From NCBI RefSeq assembly GCF_042679605.1, contig NZ_JBHTMU010000036.1, positions 1 through 40,707 of the forward strand: 40,707 nt of DNA, in the 5' to 3' direction. The translations under genes and the position numbers were made by a program. This document shows positions 1 to 6,681 of the stretch, one piece after another. Positions within the stretch are counted from its first letter, which is position 1. Each line of letters begins with the position of its first letter. Under the pieces are notes generated by a model. The model worked only from the letters and a program-made list of their open reading frames with translations. It made no database searches and was not told the origin of the DNA. Source of the stretch: Litorisediminicola beolgyonensis. Its GTDB lineage: Bacteria; Pseudomonadota; Alphaproteobacteria; Rhodobacterales; Rhodobacteraceae.

Positions 1-55
1 CTGCCAGGGGGCGCGCCTCGGCCTCGCCCCAGCCGCTCCTGTCGCGCAGGCTCAT
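1..55 (-). CDS. Aminoglycoside-phosphotransferase-like kinase, N-terminal fragment
   Basis: Only the first 18 residues are inside the window (MSLRDRSGWGEAEARPLA); the rest runs off the left edge. The ATG overlaps the tsaE stop as ATGA, so the gene is probably translated by coupling to tsaE. In Rhodobacteraceae, tsaE is commonly followed by a phosphotransferase of the aminoglycoside-kinase fold (AmgK-like, cell-wall sugar recycling), whose N-terminus typically has the GWG..A..RPLAGDAS pattern. The visible part fits that pattern, but the catalytic residues are not in view. The identity therefore rests on context plus a short N-terminal match. Confidence 0.55.
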   Translation of the reverse strand, partial: MSLRDRSGWGEAEARPLA

Positions 56-534
56 GCGGACAGCTCCGCGACGGCCGCGTCCCAGCGCGGCGCGGTCCAG
101 CTGAGCTCGGCCATGCGCGCGTCGTCCTCGGCGCCCGGATCAAGCGTCAGGCTCAGCGCGCCCTCGGGTGTCAGCTCGCCCAGCCGGTCGGGCCATTCGA
201 CAAGGCAGATCGCGGTTGCGAAGGCGTCGGTCAGGCCCAGCTCCTCGACCGCGTCGGGGCCGGAGAGGCGGTAGAGATCGGCATGCCAGAGCTCGGCATC
301 GCCGAGGTCATAGACCTGAACCAGAGTGAAGGTCGGCGAGGGCACATCCTCGGGCACCGGCAGGCGCGACTGGATCAGCGCGCGGGCGAAATGGCTCTTG
401 CCCGCGCCGAGCGTCCCGGACAGCAGCACCGTATCGCCGGGGCGCAGCCCGGCCCCGAGCTGGCGCGCCAGCCGCGCGGTGGCGTCGGGCGAGGCAAGCG
501 CAAGGGATCGGTGGCGGGAGGTCGGCGTGCTCAT
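52..534 (-). CDS. tsaE: tRNA threonylcarbamoyladenosine biosynthesis ATPase TsaE
   Basis: TsaE is the small ATPase that works with TsaD and TsaB in the cytoplasm to place the t6A modification at position 37 of ANN-decoding tRNAs. The 160-residue product has the family's usual size. It shows a Walker A loop at residues 40-47 (GTLGAGKS), then the conserved PSPTFTLVQVY segment, the HADLYRL segment, and the LVEWPDRL segment containing the catalytic-region Glu-Trp. It starts 39 bases after the PAS gene stop and overlaps the following kinase gene by ATGA, so the three genes probably form one transcript. Nothing unusual is seen. Confidence 0.95.
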   Translation of the reverse strand: MSTPTSRHRSLALASPDATARLARQLGAGLRPGDTVLLSGTLGAGKSHFARALIQSRLPVPEDVPSPTFTLVQVYDLGDAELWHADLYRLSGPDAVEELGLTDAFATAICLVEWPDRLGELTPEGALSLTLDPGAEDDARMAELSWTAPRWDAAVAELSA

Positions 535-573
535 GGCGCGCAGACTAGTCGCAACCGGTCGGGCTGCAAGCCG

Positions 574-2082
574 CTATCGGTCGGCGTCGAGCATCGCGCA
601 AATCGGGCCGTGGGGCAGCCGGATCGGCGCCGGCTCCTGGCTGAAGCGCACCAGCGTCGAGCCCCCGGGCAAGGGGTCGATCCGGGCGGAGAGCCGCGCG
701 CCGTTCTCGCCCGCCGTCTCGCCGTCCCAGCTGGTGCGTTCGCCGTAGCTCAGCACGAAATCGCGGATCTCGCCCCAGAGCGGCGCGGGCGCGGCGCCGC
801 CCTGCCAGAGCCGGGCCGCGTCGACCACGGTCACATCGGCGAAGGCGCTGTCCGGATCGGTCTTCCACAGGCGGCGATAGGCGGCGTTGCAGAAGGTCAG
901 GAGCCCCGACTGGTTGAAGACCACGAGCGCCTCTTCCATCCGGTCGAGCACGCCCTGGCTCAGCTCCAGCTCGGTGCGGAACCGGCGGGTCAGGGTGATC
1001 TCGGCGCTGATGTCTTCGAGAAGGAGCGCGATGGCGCCGTCGGGATGCGGTCGCCCGGTGATCCGGTAGGTCAGCCCGTTCGGCAGCGACCATTCCTCGG
1101 CATAGCGGTCCTCGCGCGCGGCGGCGACCATTTCGGCCATCTGCTCCCGCCAGCCCGCGTAGCTTTTGGGCTCCGGCATCATCCGCGTCTCGCGCAGGCG
1201 GTCGAAGAAGGCCATCAAGGTGGGGCGCGCGGACAGGAACTCGGCCGGGAGCCGGGTCAGGTCGATGAGCGAGGGATTGAACAGCACAAGCTGCCGGTTG
1301 CGATCGAAAATCGCCAGACCGGTGGGCAGATGGGCAAAGGTCTTGGCCAGCGTCTGGACGAAGTTGCGCTGCGCGGTCTCGGCCTCGATCACGGCGTCGA
1401 TATTGACCGCGACATGGTGAACGCCGCCTTCGGTCCGCACACGGCTGACCTCGTACCAGCCCGTGTCGCCCGGGCCGATCAGCCGTTCGCGCGATTGCGC
1501 CTGCGCCGCGGCGCCGAGGGGCGGCAGGTCGAAGATCCCGGTGCGGCCGGCGGCGTTGGCGAGCGCGCGAAACCGCGGATTGGCCCAGAGGAGCGTGCCA
1601 TCCGCTGCGGTCAGCCACATCGGGCAGGGCGTCGCGGCGGAGGCATCGCGGAGCTGGGTCAGCTCGGCCTGTTGCAGATGGGTCAGGAGCGTCAGCGCGC
1701 GATCCGGGCGGTCCCCGGCCAGGCCCACGCGAAGGGCGCGCCCCCGCGGCACGATCCTGAGAAGCGTGTCGGGCAGATCGCGGAACGGCAGGTCGAGCGG
1801 GCGCACCCGCGGCGGCTCGACCGGCAGGTTGCCGACGAGCGGCGCGAAGATCGCGCGCAGGTCCGACCAGTCGCGGACGCTGTCGGCGCGGTCGCCCAGG
1901 ACCGCCGCCGCACCCGGCGCGAGATCCCTGAGCGCGCCATCGCGCAACAGACAGAACGGATCGTCGCCGTCTTCCGCCGGTGTCCCGGCGGCGGCGCTGC
2001 GATGCTGACCCAGCAGAAACGGGGCCGCGAGGCAGGCAGCAAGAGCGCCCACCACCGCGGAGAGGAGGAGGTCAGGGGTCAC
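574..2082 (-). CDS. Membrane-anchored triple-PAS protein without a kinase domain
   Basis: The protein is about 502 residues. A single N-terminal membrane segment (residues 4-25) is followed by three PAS-like regions, at roughly 150-235 (MWLTAADGTLLWANPRF), 245-360 (LPTGLAIFDRNRQLVLFNPS) and 370-480 (MEEALVVFNQSGLLTFCN). No H-box, N-box or G-box of a histidine kinase follows, so it can sense or scaffold but cannot phosphorylate. I chose the GTG at 2082 because GGGGGA lies about 6 bases upstream; an in-frame upstream extension to 2169 has no ribosome site and would cover a CtrA-type site. A PAS-domain gene between tsaE and regB is common in Rhodobacteraceae. The ligand and partner are unknown; proximity to regB suggests a signalling role, which is inference. 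Confidence 0.8.
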   Translation of the reverse strand: MTPDLLLSAVVGALAACLAAPFLLGQHRSAAAGTPAEDGDDPFCLLRDGALRDLAPGAAAVLGDRADSVRDWSDLRAIFAPLVGNLPVEPPRVRPLDLPFRDLPDTLLRIVPRGRALRVGLAGDRPDRALTLLTHLQQAELTQLRDASAATPCPMWLTAADGTLLWANPRFRALANAAGRTGIFDLPPLGAAAQAQSRERLIGPGDTGWYEVSRVRTEGGVHHVAVNIDAVIEAETAQRNFVQTLAKTFAHLPTGLAIFDRNRQLVLFNPSLIDLTRLPAEFLSARPTLMAFFDRLRETRMMPEPKSYAGWREQMAEMVAAAREDRYAEEWSLPNGLTYRITGRPHPDGAIALLLEDISAEITLTRRFRTELELSQGVLDRMEEALVVFNQSGLLTFCNAAYRRLWKTDPDSAFADVTVVDAARLWQGGAAPAPLWGEIRDFVLSYGERTSWDGETAGENGARLSARIDPLPGGSTLVRFSQEPAPIRLPHGPICAMLDADR

Positions 2083-2132
2083 GGTAAATCCCCCGGTGAG
2101 GAGTATGGTGAAACAAGTCTCGCGCAGAGAGG

Positions 2133-2148
2133 TTAACGATCGGTTAAC
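2133..2148 (-). promoter_or_regulatory. Perfect CtrA consensus site upstream of the PAS gene
   Basis: The bases read TTAA, seven bases (CGATCGG), TTAAC, which matches the alphaproteobacterial CtrA consensus TTAA-N7-TTAAC exactly. The element is almost palindromic (GGTTAAC...GGTTAACC), so it reads similarly on both strands. It lies about 51-66 bases upstream of the GTG start of the PAS gene in the 119-base gap after regB, a plausible promoter position. Binding is inferred from sequence only. Confidence 0.7.
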
Positions 2149-2201
2149 CGCGCCGCGGTCTGGGACCAAAGTCGTAGCCCCGTGGCCAACAGGCCACCGT
2201 C

Positions 2202-3596
2202 TCAGCCCTCGATCGGACGGTTGTCCCCGAGGGCGCGCCGCGCCGCGCCCGGCTCGGCCTCGATCGTCGCCCGCGGCCAGACCACCTCGACCAGCGCGCC
2301 GCGACGCACGCGCGCGGCGGTCTCGGGCTGCGCCGGGTCCGAGCCATTGGCGAAGCTCAGCTCCGCGCCCGAGCGTTCGAGCAGCGTCTTGGCGATGAAG
2401 AGCCCGAGCCCCATGCCCTCGTATCCCGGACGCTTGTCCTGCGCGCTGCGCCGTCGCCGCAGGCTCGGATCGCCGATCCGCCCCATCAGGTGCGGCGGAA
2501 AGCCCGGCCCGTCATCGGCGATCCGCACCGAGACATGGCTCGCGCTCCATTCCGCGTCGATCCAGACCGTCGCGGCGGCGAAATCCACGGCGTTCTGCAC
2601 GAGGTTGCGCAGGCCGTGGATCACCTCGGGACGGCGCTGCAGATGCGGCTGGTCGGGATCGGCCTCGGGCGCGGGGCCCATCTCGTAGAGCACGGTCTTG
2701 CCGCGGTCCTCATGCGGCTCGGCGGCCTCGCGCAGCACCTCGCCCAGCGGCGCCTGCCGGAGCGTGAGGTCGTCCTTCCCGGCGCGTCCCATCGAGCGCA
2801 GGATGTCGCGGCAGCGGTCGGCCTGCGCGCGGATGAGCGCCGCGTCCTCGCGCAGATCGGGCCGGTCGTCGAGCTCGTCCATCAGCTCGGCCGAGGTCAG
2901 CTTGATCGTCGCCAGGGGCGTGCCCAGCTCATGCGCCGCCGCGGCCACTACGCCCCCCAGATCGTTCAGCTTCTGCGCCCGGTCGAGCGCCATCTGCGTC
3001 GCCGCGACCGCATCCGACATGGTCTGGATCTCGCGGGTCAGGCGGCGGGCGTAGATCGAGATGAACACCAGCGCGATCATCAGCGCGCACCATTGCCCGA
3101 AAAGAAAGATGCCCGGCATGCGCAGCACCTCGCCCGTGGCGGTCATCAACGGCAGATGCAGCGACACGAGCGCGGTCACGAGCGCCCCCGCCACGAGGTT
3201 CAGAAGCACGATCGAGCGCAGCCCGAGCACCGCGGCCGACACGGTTACCGGCGCCAGCACGAGAAGCACAAACGGGTTGTTGAGACCCCCGGTCAGGAAC
3301 AACAGGAAACAGAGCTGCATCAGGTCGAAGAGGACCATCAACAGGTTCTCGCTCTCCGACAGGCGCTTGGTCTCGGGGAAGATGAAGATCGCCACGAGGT
3401 TGCCGATCACCGACACGCCCACCGCGAGCGCGGCGAGGCCGATCTCGATCTGCAGGTGGTAGACCTGCGTCGCGACCACAAGCGCGGCAGTCTGCCCGGC
3501 GATGGCGAACCAGCGCAGGAGGATCATCGTCCTGAGGCGAATCCATCCGCCCCGGCGGTCGCTGTCCAGAAGCCCGGTCTCGGTCGCTTGCGTCAC
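2202..3596 (-). CDS. regB: Redox-sensing histidine kinase RegB/PrrB
   Basis: RegB is the inner-membrane sensor kinase that reads the redox state of the ubiquinone pool and phosphorylates RegA, which controls photosynthesis, respiration, CO2 and N2 fixation genes in Rhodobacter relatives. The 464-residue product matches the usual length of about 460. Hydrophobic segments fill residues 24-185 and contain the quinone-site motif GGLNNPF at 103-109. The phospho-acceptor is His222 (AAAAHELGTPLA), and the redox-active cysteine is Cys262 (DRCRDILRSMG). The N-box (RNLVQNAVDFA) is at 330-340, and the G-boxes (ADDGPGF, GMGLGLF) are at 360-366 and 394-400. The GTG start follows a strong GGGAGGAGAGG site. 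The gene is divergent from senC, as in Rhodobacter. Confidence 0.97.
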   Translation of the reverse strand: MTQATETGLLDSDRRGGWIRLRTMILLRWFAIAGQTAALVVATQVYHLQIEIGLAALAVGVSVIGNLVAIFIFPETKRLSESENLLMVLFDLMQLCFLLFLTGGLNNPFVLLVLAPVTVSAAVLGLRSIVLLNLVAGALVTALVSLHLPLMTATGEVLRMPGIFLFGQWCALMIALVFISIYARRLTREIQTMSDAVAATQMALDRAQKLNDLGGVVAAAAHELGTPLATIKLTSAELMDELDDRPDLREDAALIRAQADRCRDILRSMGRAGKDDLTLRQAPLGEVLREAAEPHEDRGKTVLYEMGPAPEADPDQPHLQRRPEVIHGLRNLVQNAVDFAAATVWIDAEWSASHVSVRIADDGPGFPPHLMGRIGDPSLRRRRSAQDKRPGYEGMGLGLFIAKTLLERSGAELSFANGSDPAQPETAARVRRGALVEVVWPRATIEAEPGAARRALGDNRPIEG

Positions 3597-3629
3597 TCCG
3601 CCTCTCCTCCCGGGACTTGTGCCCCGCCG

Positions 3630-3674
3630 CGGAATTGATAGGTCCCCTGCCGGGTGTGTGCAATTCCGGCAGGG
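3630..3674. promoter_or_regulatory. Nested inverted repeats in the regB/senC divergent promoter
   Basis: The 87 bases between the two starts hold two overlapping inverted repeats: cggaattg (3630-3637) with caattccg (3661-3668), and ccctgccgg (3645-3653) with ccggcaggg (3666-3674). The right arms overlap, so the two pairings exclude each other as RNA. The second hairpin includes the start of the senC ribosome-binding region (agggagagg, 3671-3679). As DNA, the arms could instead be operator half-sites. Function is not established. Confidence 0.45.
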
Positions 3675-3683
3675 AGAGGTCTC

Positions 3684-4304
3684 ATGCGCAAACTGGTTCT
3701 CGCGGGCGGCGCGGTCGCCATTCTGGGACTGAGCCTCGGGCTCTGGTACACGACGGGGCCGGGCGCGGGCGGCGACATCTTCGCCGACTGCCGCAGCACC
3801 CGCATCGCCGGCGGCTCCGGCGCGCTGGGCGGGCCGTTCACCCTGACCGACCAGACCGGACGCGAGGTGACCGAGGCCCAGGTCTTCGAGGAGCCCGCGC
3901 TTCTCTATTTCGGCTATACCTTCTGCCCCGATGTCTGCCCGCTCGACGTGGCACGGAACGCCGATGCGGTCGACCGCCTGTCCGAGGCGGGCTACGAGGT
4001 CACCCCGGTCTTCATCTCGCTCGATCCCAAGCGCGACACGCCCGAGGTGCTGACCGAGTTCGCCGCGGCCATGCATCCCGACATGAAGGCCCTTACCGGC
4101 ACGACGGAACAGGTCGACGCCGCCGCCAAGGCCTGGCGCGTCTATTACAACGTGCCCGAGAGCGACGATCCCTACTATCTCGTCGATCACACCACGCTCA
4201 CCTATCTGGTCCTGCCCGGCCACGGCTTCGCCGAGATTTTCCGCCGCGACGCGACGCCCGAAGCGATCGCCGAGACCGCCGCCTGCTTCATCGACGCGGC
4301 CTAA
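3684..4304 (+). CDS. senC: SenC/PrrC, Sco1-family copper chaperone
   Basis: SenC/PrrC is a membrane-anchored periplasmic thioredoxin-fold protein of the Sco1 family that delivers copper to the CuA site of cytochrome oxidase; in Rhodobacter it also affects Reg/Prr signalling. The 206-residue product has an uncleaved-type anchor at residues 4-22, the copper motif CPDVC with Cys81 and Cys85, and the third ligand His169 in YYLVDHTTLTYL, which are all the expected ligands. The ATG at 3684 follows AGGGAGAGG. The gene is divergent from regB and lies 63 bases upstream of regA, probably co-transcribed with it. Confidence 0.95.
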   Translation: MRKLVLAGGAVAILGLSLGLWYTTGPGAGGDIFADCRSTRIAGGSGALGGPFTLTDQTGREVTEAQVFEEPALLYFGYTFCPDVCPLDVARNADAVDRLSEAGYEVTPVFISLDPKRDTPEVLTEFAAAMHPDMKALTGTTEQVDAAAKAWRVYYNVPESDDPYYLVDHTTLTYLVLPGHGFAEIFRRDATPEAIAETAACFIDAA

Positions 4305-4367
4305 GCGGTTTGACCGCCCCGGGGGCAAGGGCTAGCTTGCCGCAAGAGAATGAGGGGGATGCGAGGC

Positions 4368-4925
4368 ATGGCGGCGGACAGCAGCGCAGTTGAGATCGGC
4401 GAGGATCGCTCGCTGCTGCTCGTGGACGATGACGAAGCGTTCCTGAAACGGCTCGCGAAAGCGATGGAGAAACGCGGCTTCGCGGTCGAGACCGCGGGCT
4501 CGGTCGCCGCGGGCACGGCCATCGCCACCGCGCGGCCTCCGGCCTTCGCCGTGGTCGATCTGCGGCTCGAGGACGGCAACGGTCTCGACGTGGTCGAACG
4601 GCTCCGCGAAACCCGCCCCGACGCGCGCGTCGTCGTGCTGACCGGCTACGGCGCCATCGCGACGGCGGTCGCCGCGGTCAAGATCGGCGCCACCGACTAC
4701 CTCTCGAAACCCGCCGACGCGACCGACATCACCAACGCGCTCCTGGCGCGCGAGGAAGAGCTTCCGCCGCCGCCCGAGAACCCGATGTCCGCCGACCGCG
4801 TCCGCTGGGAACATATCCAGCGCGTCTACGAGCTCTGCGACCGCAATGTCTCCGAGACCGCGCGCCGTCTCAACATGCACCGCCGCACGCTCCAGCGCAT
4901 CCTCGCCAAGCGATCGCCGAAATGA
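4368..4925 (+). CDS. regA: Redox response regulator RegA/PrrA
   Basis: RegA is the DNA-binding partner of RegB and a global regulator of redox-dependent genes. The 185-residue product is almost the canonical length (184 in R. capsulatus). The receiver domain has the acidic pocket LLVDDD at 17-22, the phospho-acceptor Asp64 (AVVDLRLEDG) and the LTGYGAIATAV and YLSKPAD segments. A proline-rich linker (PPPPENP) leads to a Fis-type helix-turn-helix at about 154-177 (VSETARRLNMHRRTLQRIL). The start was chosen over an ATG at 4350 because GAGGGGG lies about 9 bases before 4368 and the N-terminus then matches known RegA. The stop overlaps the next start (ATGA). Confidence 0.97.
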   Translation: MAADSSAVEIGEDRSLLLVDDDEAFLKRLAKAMEKRGFAVETAGSVAAGTAIATARPPAFAVVDLRLEDGNGLDVVERLRETRPDARVVVLTGYGAIATAVAAVKIGATDYLSKPADATDITNALLAREEELPPPPENPMSADRVRWEHIQRVYELCDRNVSETARRLNMHRRTLQRILAKRSPK

Positions 4926-5599
4926 AGCGCTCGCGCGTCAACGAGATCCTCGCCGAGGCCGACGCCTTCCTGAAAAGCCACGGCTACGTCCTGCCGCCCT
5001 TCGCCTATCTCGCGCCCGAGGCGCTCCGGGCCTCGGACCACACCGAGATTAAGCGCCGCCGCATGGGCTGGGACATCACCGATTACGGCGAGGGCCGCTG
5101 GGACGAGAAGGGGCTCTTTCTCTTCACCGTGCGCAACGGGCTCGAGAGCGATCTCAAGGCCGGGCGGGGCATGCTCTACGCCGAGAAGATCATGATCTCG
5201 CGCCGCGACCAGCTCTCGCCCATGCACCGCCACGACGTGAAGGCCGAGGACATCATCAACCGCGGCGGCGGCGACCTCGTCCTGAAACTCTACGCCTCCG
5301 ACCCCTCGGGCGGCATCGACACCGACGCGCAGGTCACCGTCATGGTCGACGGCGTGCCCCGCACGCTCGAGGCAGGCGGCCTCCTGAAACTCGGAACGGG
5401 CGAGTCGGTCACGCTCATGCCCGGCGACTGGCACGCCTTCTGGGGTGAGGGCGCGGACGTGCTGATCGGCGAGGTCTCCACGGTCAACGACGACCTGACC
5501 GACAACATCTTCGCGGAGCCCATCGGCCGCTTCTCGACCATCGAAGAGGACGCGGAGCCGGCGCATCTCTTGGTCTCGGATTACGATACGCGGTTGTGA
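4922..5599 (+). CDS. D-lyxose isomerase-type cupin protein
   Basis: The 225-residue product resembles D-lyxose ketol-isomerases (cupin fold, metal dependent), which interconvert D-lyxose with D-xylulose and often D-mannose with D-fructose. The cupin metal site is visible as MHRHDVKAED (His102, His104, Glu109) and PGDWHAFW (His171). Its ATG overlaps the regA stop (ATGA), so it is translationally coupled to regA, where Rhodobacter genomes often carry hvrA. No sugar transporter, kinase or regulator adjoins it, so a role in lyxose use is not supported by context. Base composition is like that of its neighbours. Family assignment is good; the true substrate is uncertain. Confidence 0.8.
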   Translation: MKRSRVNEILAEADAFLKSHGYVLPPFAYLAPEALRASDHTEIKRRRMGWDITDYGEGRWDEKGLFLFTVRNGLESDLKAGRGMLYAEKIMISRRDQLSPMHRHDVKAEDIINRGGGDLVLKLYASDPSGGIDTDAQVTVMVDGVPRTLEAGGLLKLGTGESVTLMPGDWHAFWGEGADVLIGEVSTVNDDLTDNIFAEPIGRFSTIEEDAEPAHLLVSDYDTRL

Positions 5600-5876
5600 G
5601 AGCGCCTTGCGTTCCGGGAGCATGCCCCCAAAGGCATCCTGATGTCTTTAGATGAGAGTTTCTTGCCGTGGACCCTGATCCTGCTGCGCAGGCGAGGACG
5701 AGGGAGTTCGCGTCGGCAAAATCCGATCATCGGATCAATTCGTCTTCACCCGGAGTCGCTGATCAATAAATAACGTGGTTGTCCACCAAAAGCGATGGTC
5801 CGCTTTGCAGACAAATCTGCTATCCGATTGTCCCAAAATTCCGGATACTAGAGAGAAAATTCCTGAGTTTTCCCGC
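5600..5876. other. A+T-rich non-coding stretch downstream of the cupin gene
   Basis: No credible gene was found in these 277 bases. The composition changes from the GC-rich chromosome to an A+T-rich character from about 5,630 onward and stays so through the AbiV gene. Short stop-interrupted frames only are present, with a small palindrome (ccgatcatcgg) near 5,726. It may be decayed horizontally acquired DNA; no transposase remnant could be recognised. Confidence 0.4.
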
Positions 5877-6433
5877 TCAAGGGTGGCCAAAGTCATTTTC
5901 GTATAATACGGCACCAAATTCCACCGCAATCTTGCTTCGACCTGCAACCTGCCCTTTCTTAAAAAACGCGTGGAGTTCATCGACCAATTGAGCATTAAAA
6001 TCGCGAGTTATTTCGCTTGGCCAAATCGGCTCTCTGTCAGAGTAGGTACACACCATCCTTAGATCATCATACCATCCGGCTCTAGCCCAAACCATCTGCT
6101 CAGAATAAGGGCCGTTTTCTCTGATCATTTTTCCATTGCCAAATTTTGAAAGACGCTTCATGTTGTTCTCTGTCAGCTCATTCGCTGAAAGAAGTGCGAA
6201 AAAAGCAGCTTGTTTTGGCTGTGCGTAGGGTGCCTTCCTTTTTGCGCGCTGTTTTTGACGCCCCAGATTTCAATATATGCTTTACCTATTTCTTCGATAG
6301 CAAGAACTGCCAGAATTGCCGCTGATTTCCAGCTGCCAGACTTTTGCAGAAATATAGAATCTCGAAATAAGCGCTTTGAGTTTTCCTTTGCGGCGCGCAC
6401 GTATTCTTTTCGTGTCAGGATTTCATTCGTCAT
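5877..6433 (-). pseudogene. AbiV-family abortive infection protein, frameshifted
   Basis: AbiV-type proteins (HEPN-like helical fold) give resistance to phage by abortive infection. The first frame begins at ATG 6433 (GGAAA upstream) and carries LFRDSIFLQKSGSWKSAAI and LAIEEIGKAY, typical of the family, then reaches a stop at 6173-6175. The reading continues in another frame, with no internal stop, to 5877. Adding one A to the AAAA run at 6213-6216 joins the two frames into 185 residues, giving HSQKQAAFFALLSANEL across the junction, close to what AbiV proteins show after the RHPTH segment. So either a real one-base deletion or a homopolymer sequencing error. The A+T-rich composition is unlike the neighbours and indicates transfer. 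Confidence 0.72.
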
Positions 6434-6623
6434 TATGGTTTCCGATTTTTCACATCGCACCGATTTCATCAAAATTCACAATCGAATAGATAAGATCGGC
6501 ATGCAAATATGTCTATACCATGTCGCTTCAAGCAGTTTGGGCTCGACGGCGACCTCCACCGCGCTTTGCCAAAAAGCTCCATCGCGTTTGGCATGATCGA
6601 CCAACACGCCTCGCCCTCCCCCC

Positions 6624-6655
6624 AAAGAAAAATGCCCCGCGTCGCCGCGGGGCAT
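6624..6655 (-). terminator. Intrinsic terminator of the peptide ABC operon
   Basis: A perfect 10-base stem (6632/6633-6641 with 6646-6655, atgccccgcg / cgcggggcat) has a four-base loop and, on the minus strand, is followed by TTTTCTTT. It sits 26 bases after the stop of the binding-protein gene, the last gene of the operon. Confidence 0.85.
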
Positions 6656-6681
6656 CTCTCAATTCGAACCGGTCAGCCCGA

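Noticed and set aside
283..2136. 617-codon open frame on the plus strand over tsaE and the PAS gene
   Set aside because: It is antisense to genes with clear motifs, is low-complexity in composition and has no ribosome site or domain.
5640..5800. Insertion-sequence remnant in the A+T-rich patch
   Set aside because: Translations of both strands gave no transposase motif and no terminal inverted repeats were found.
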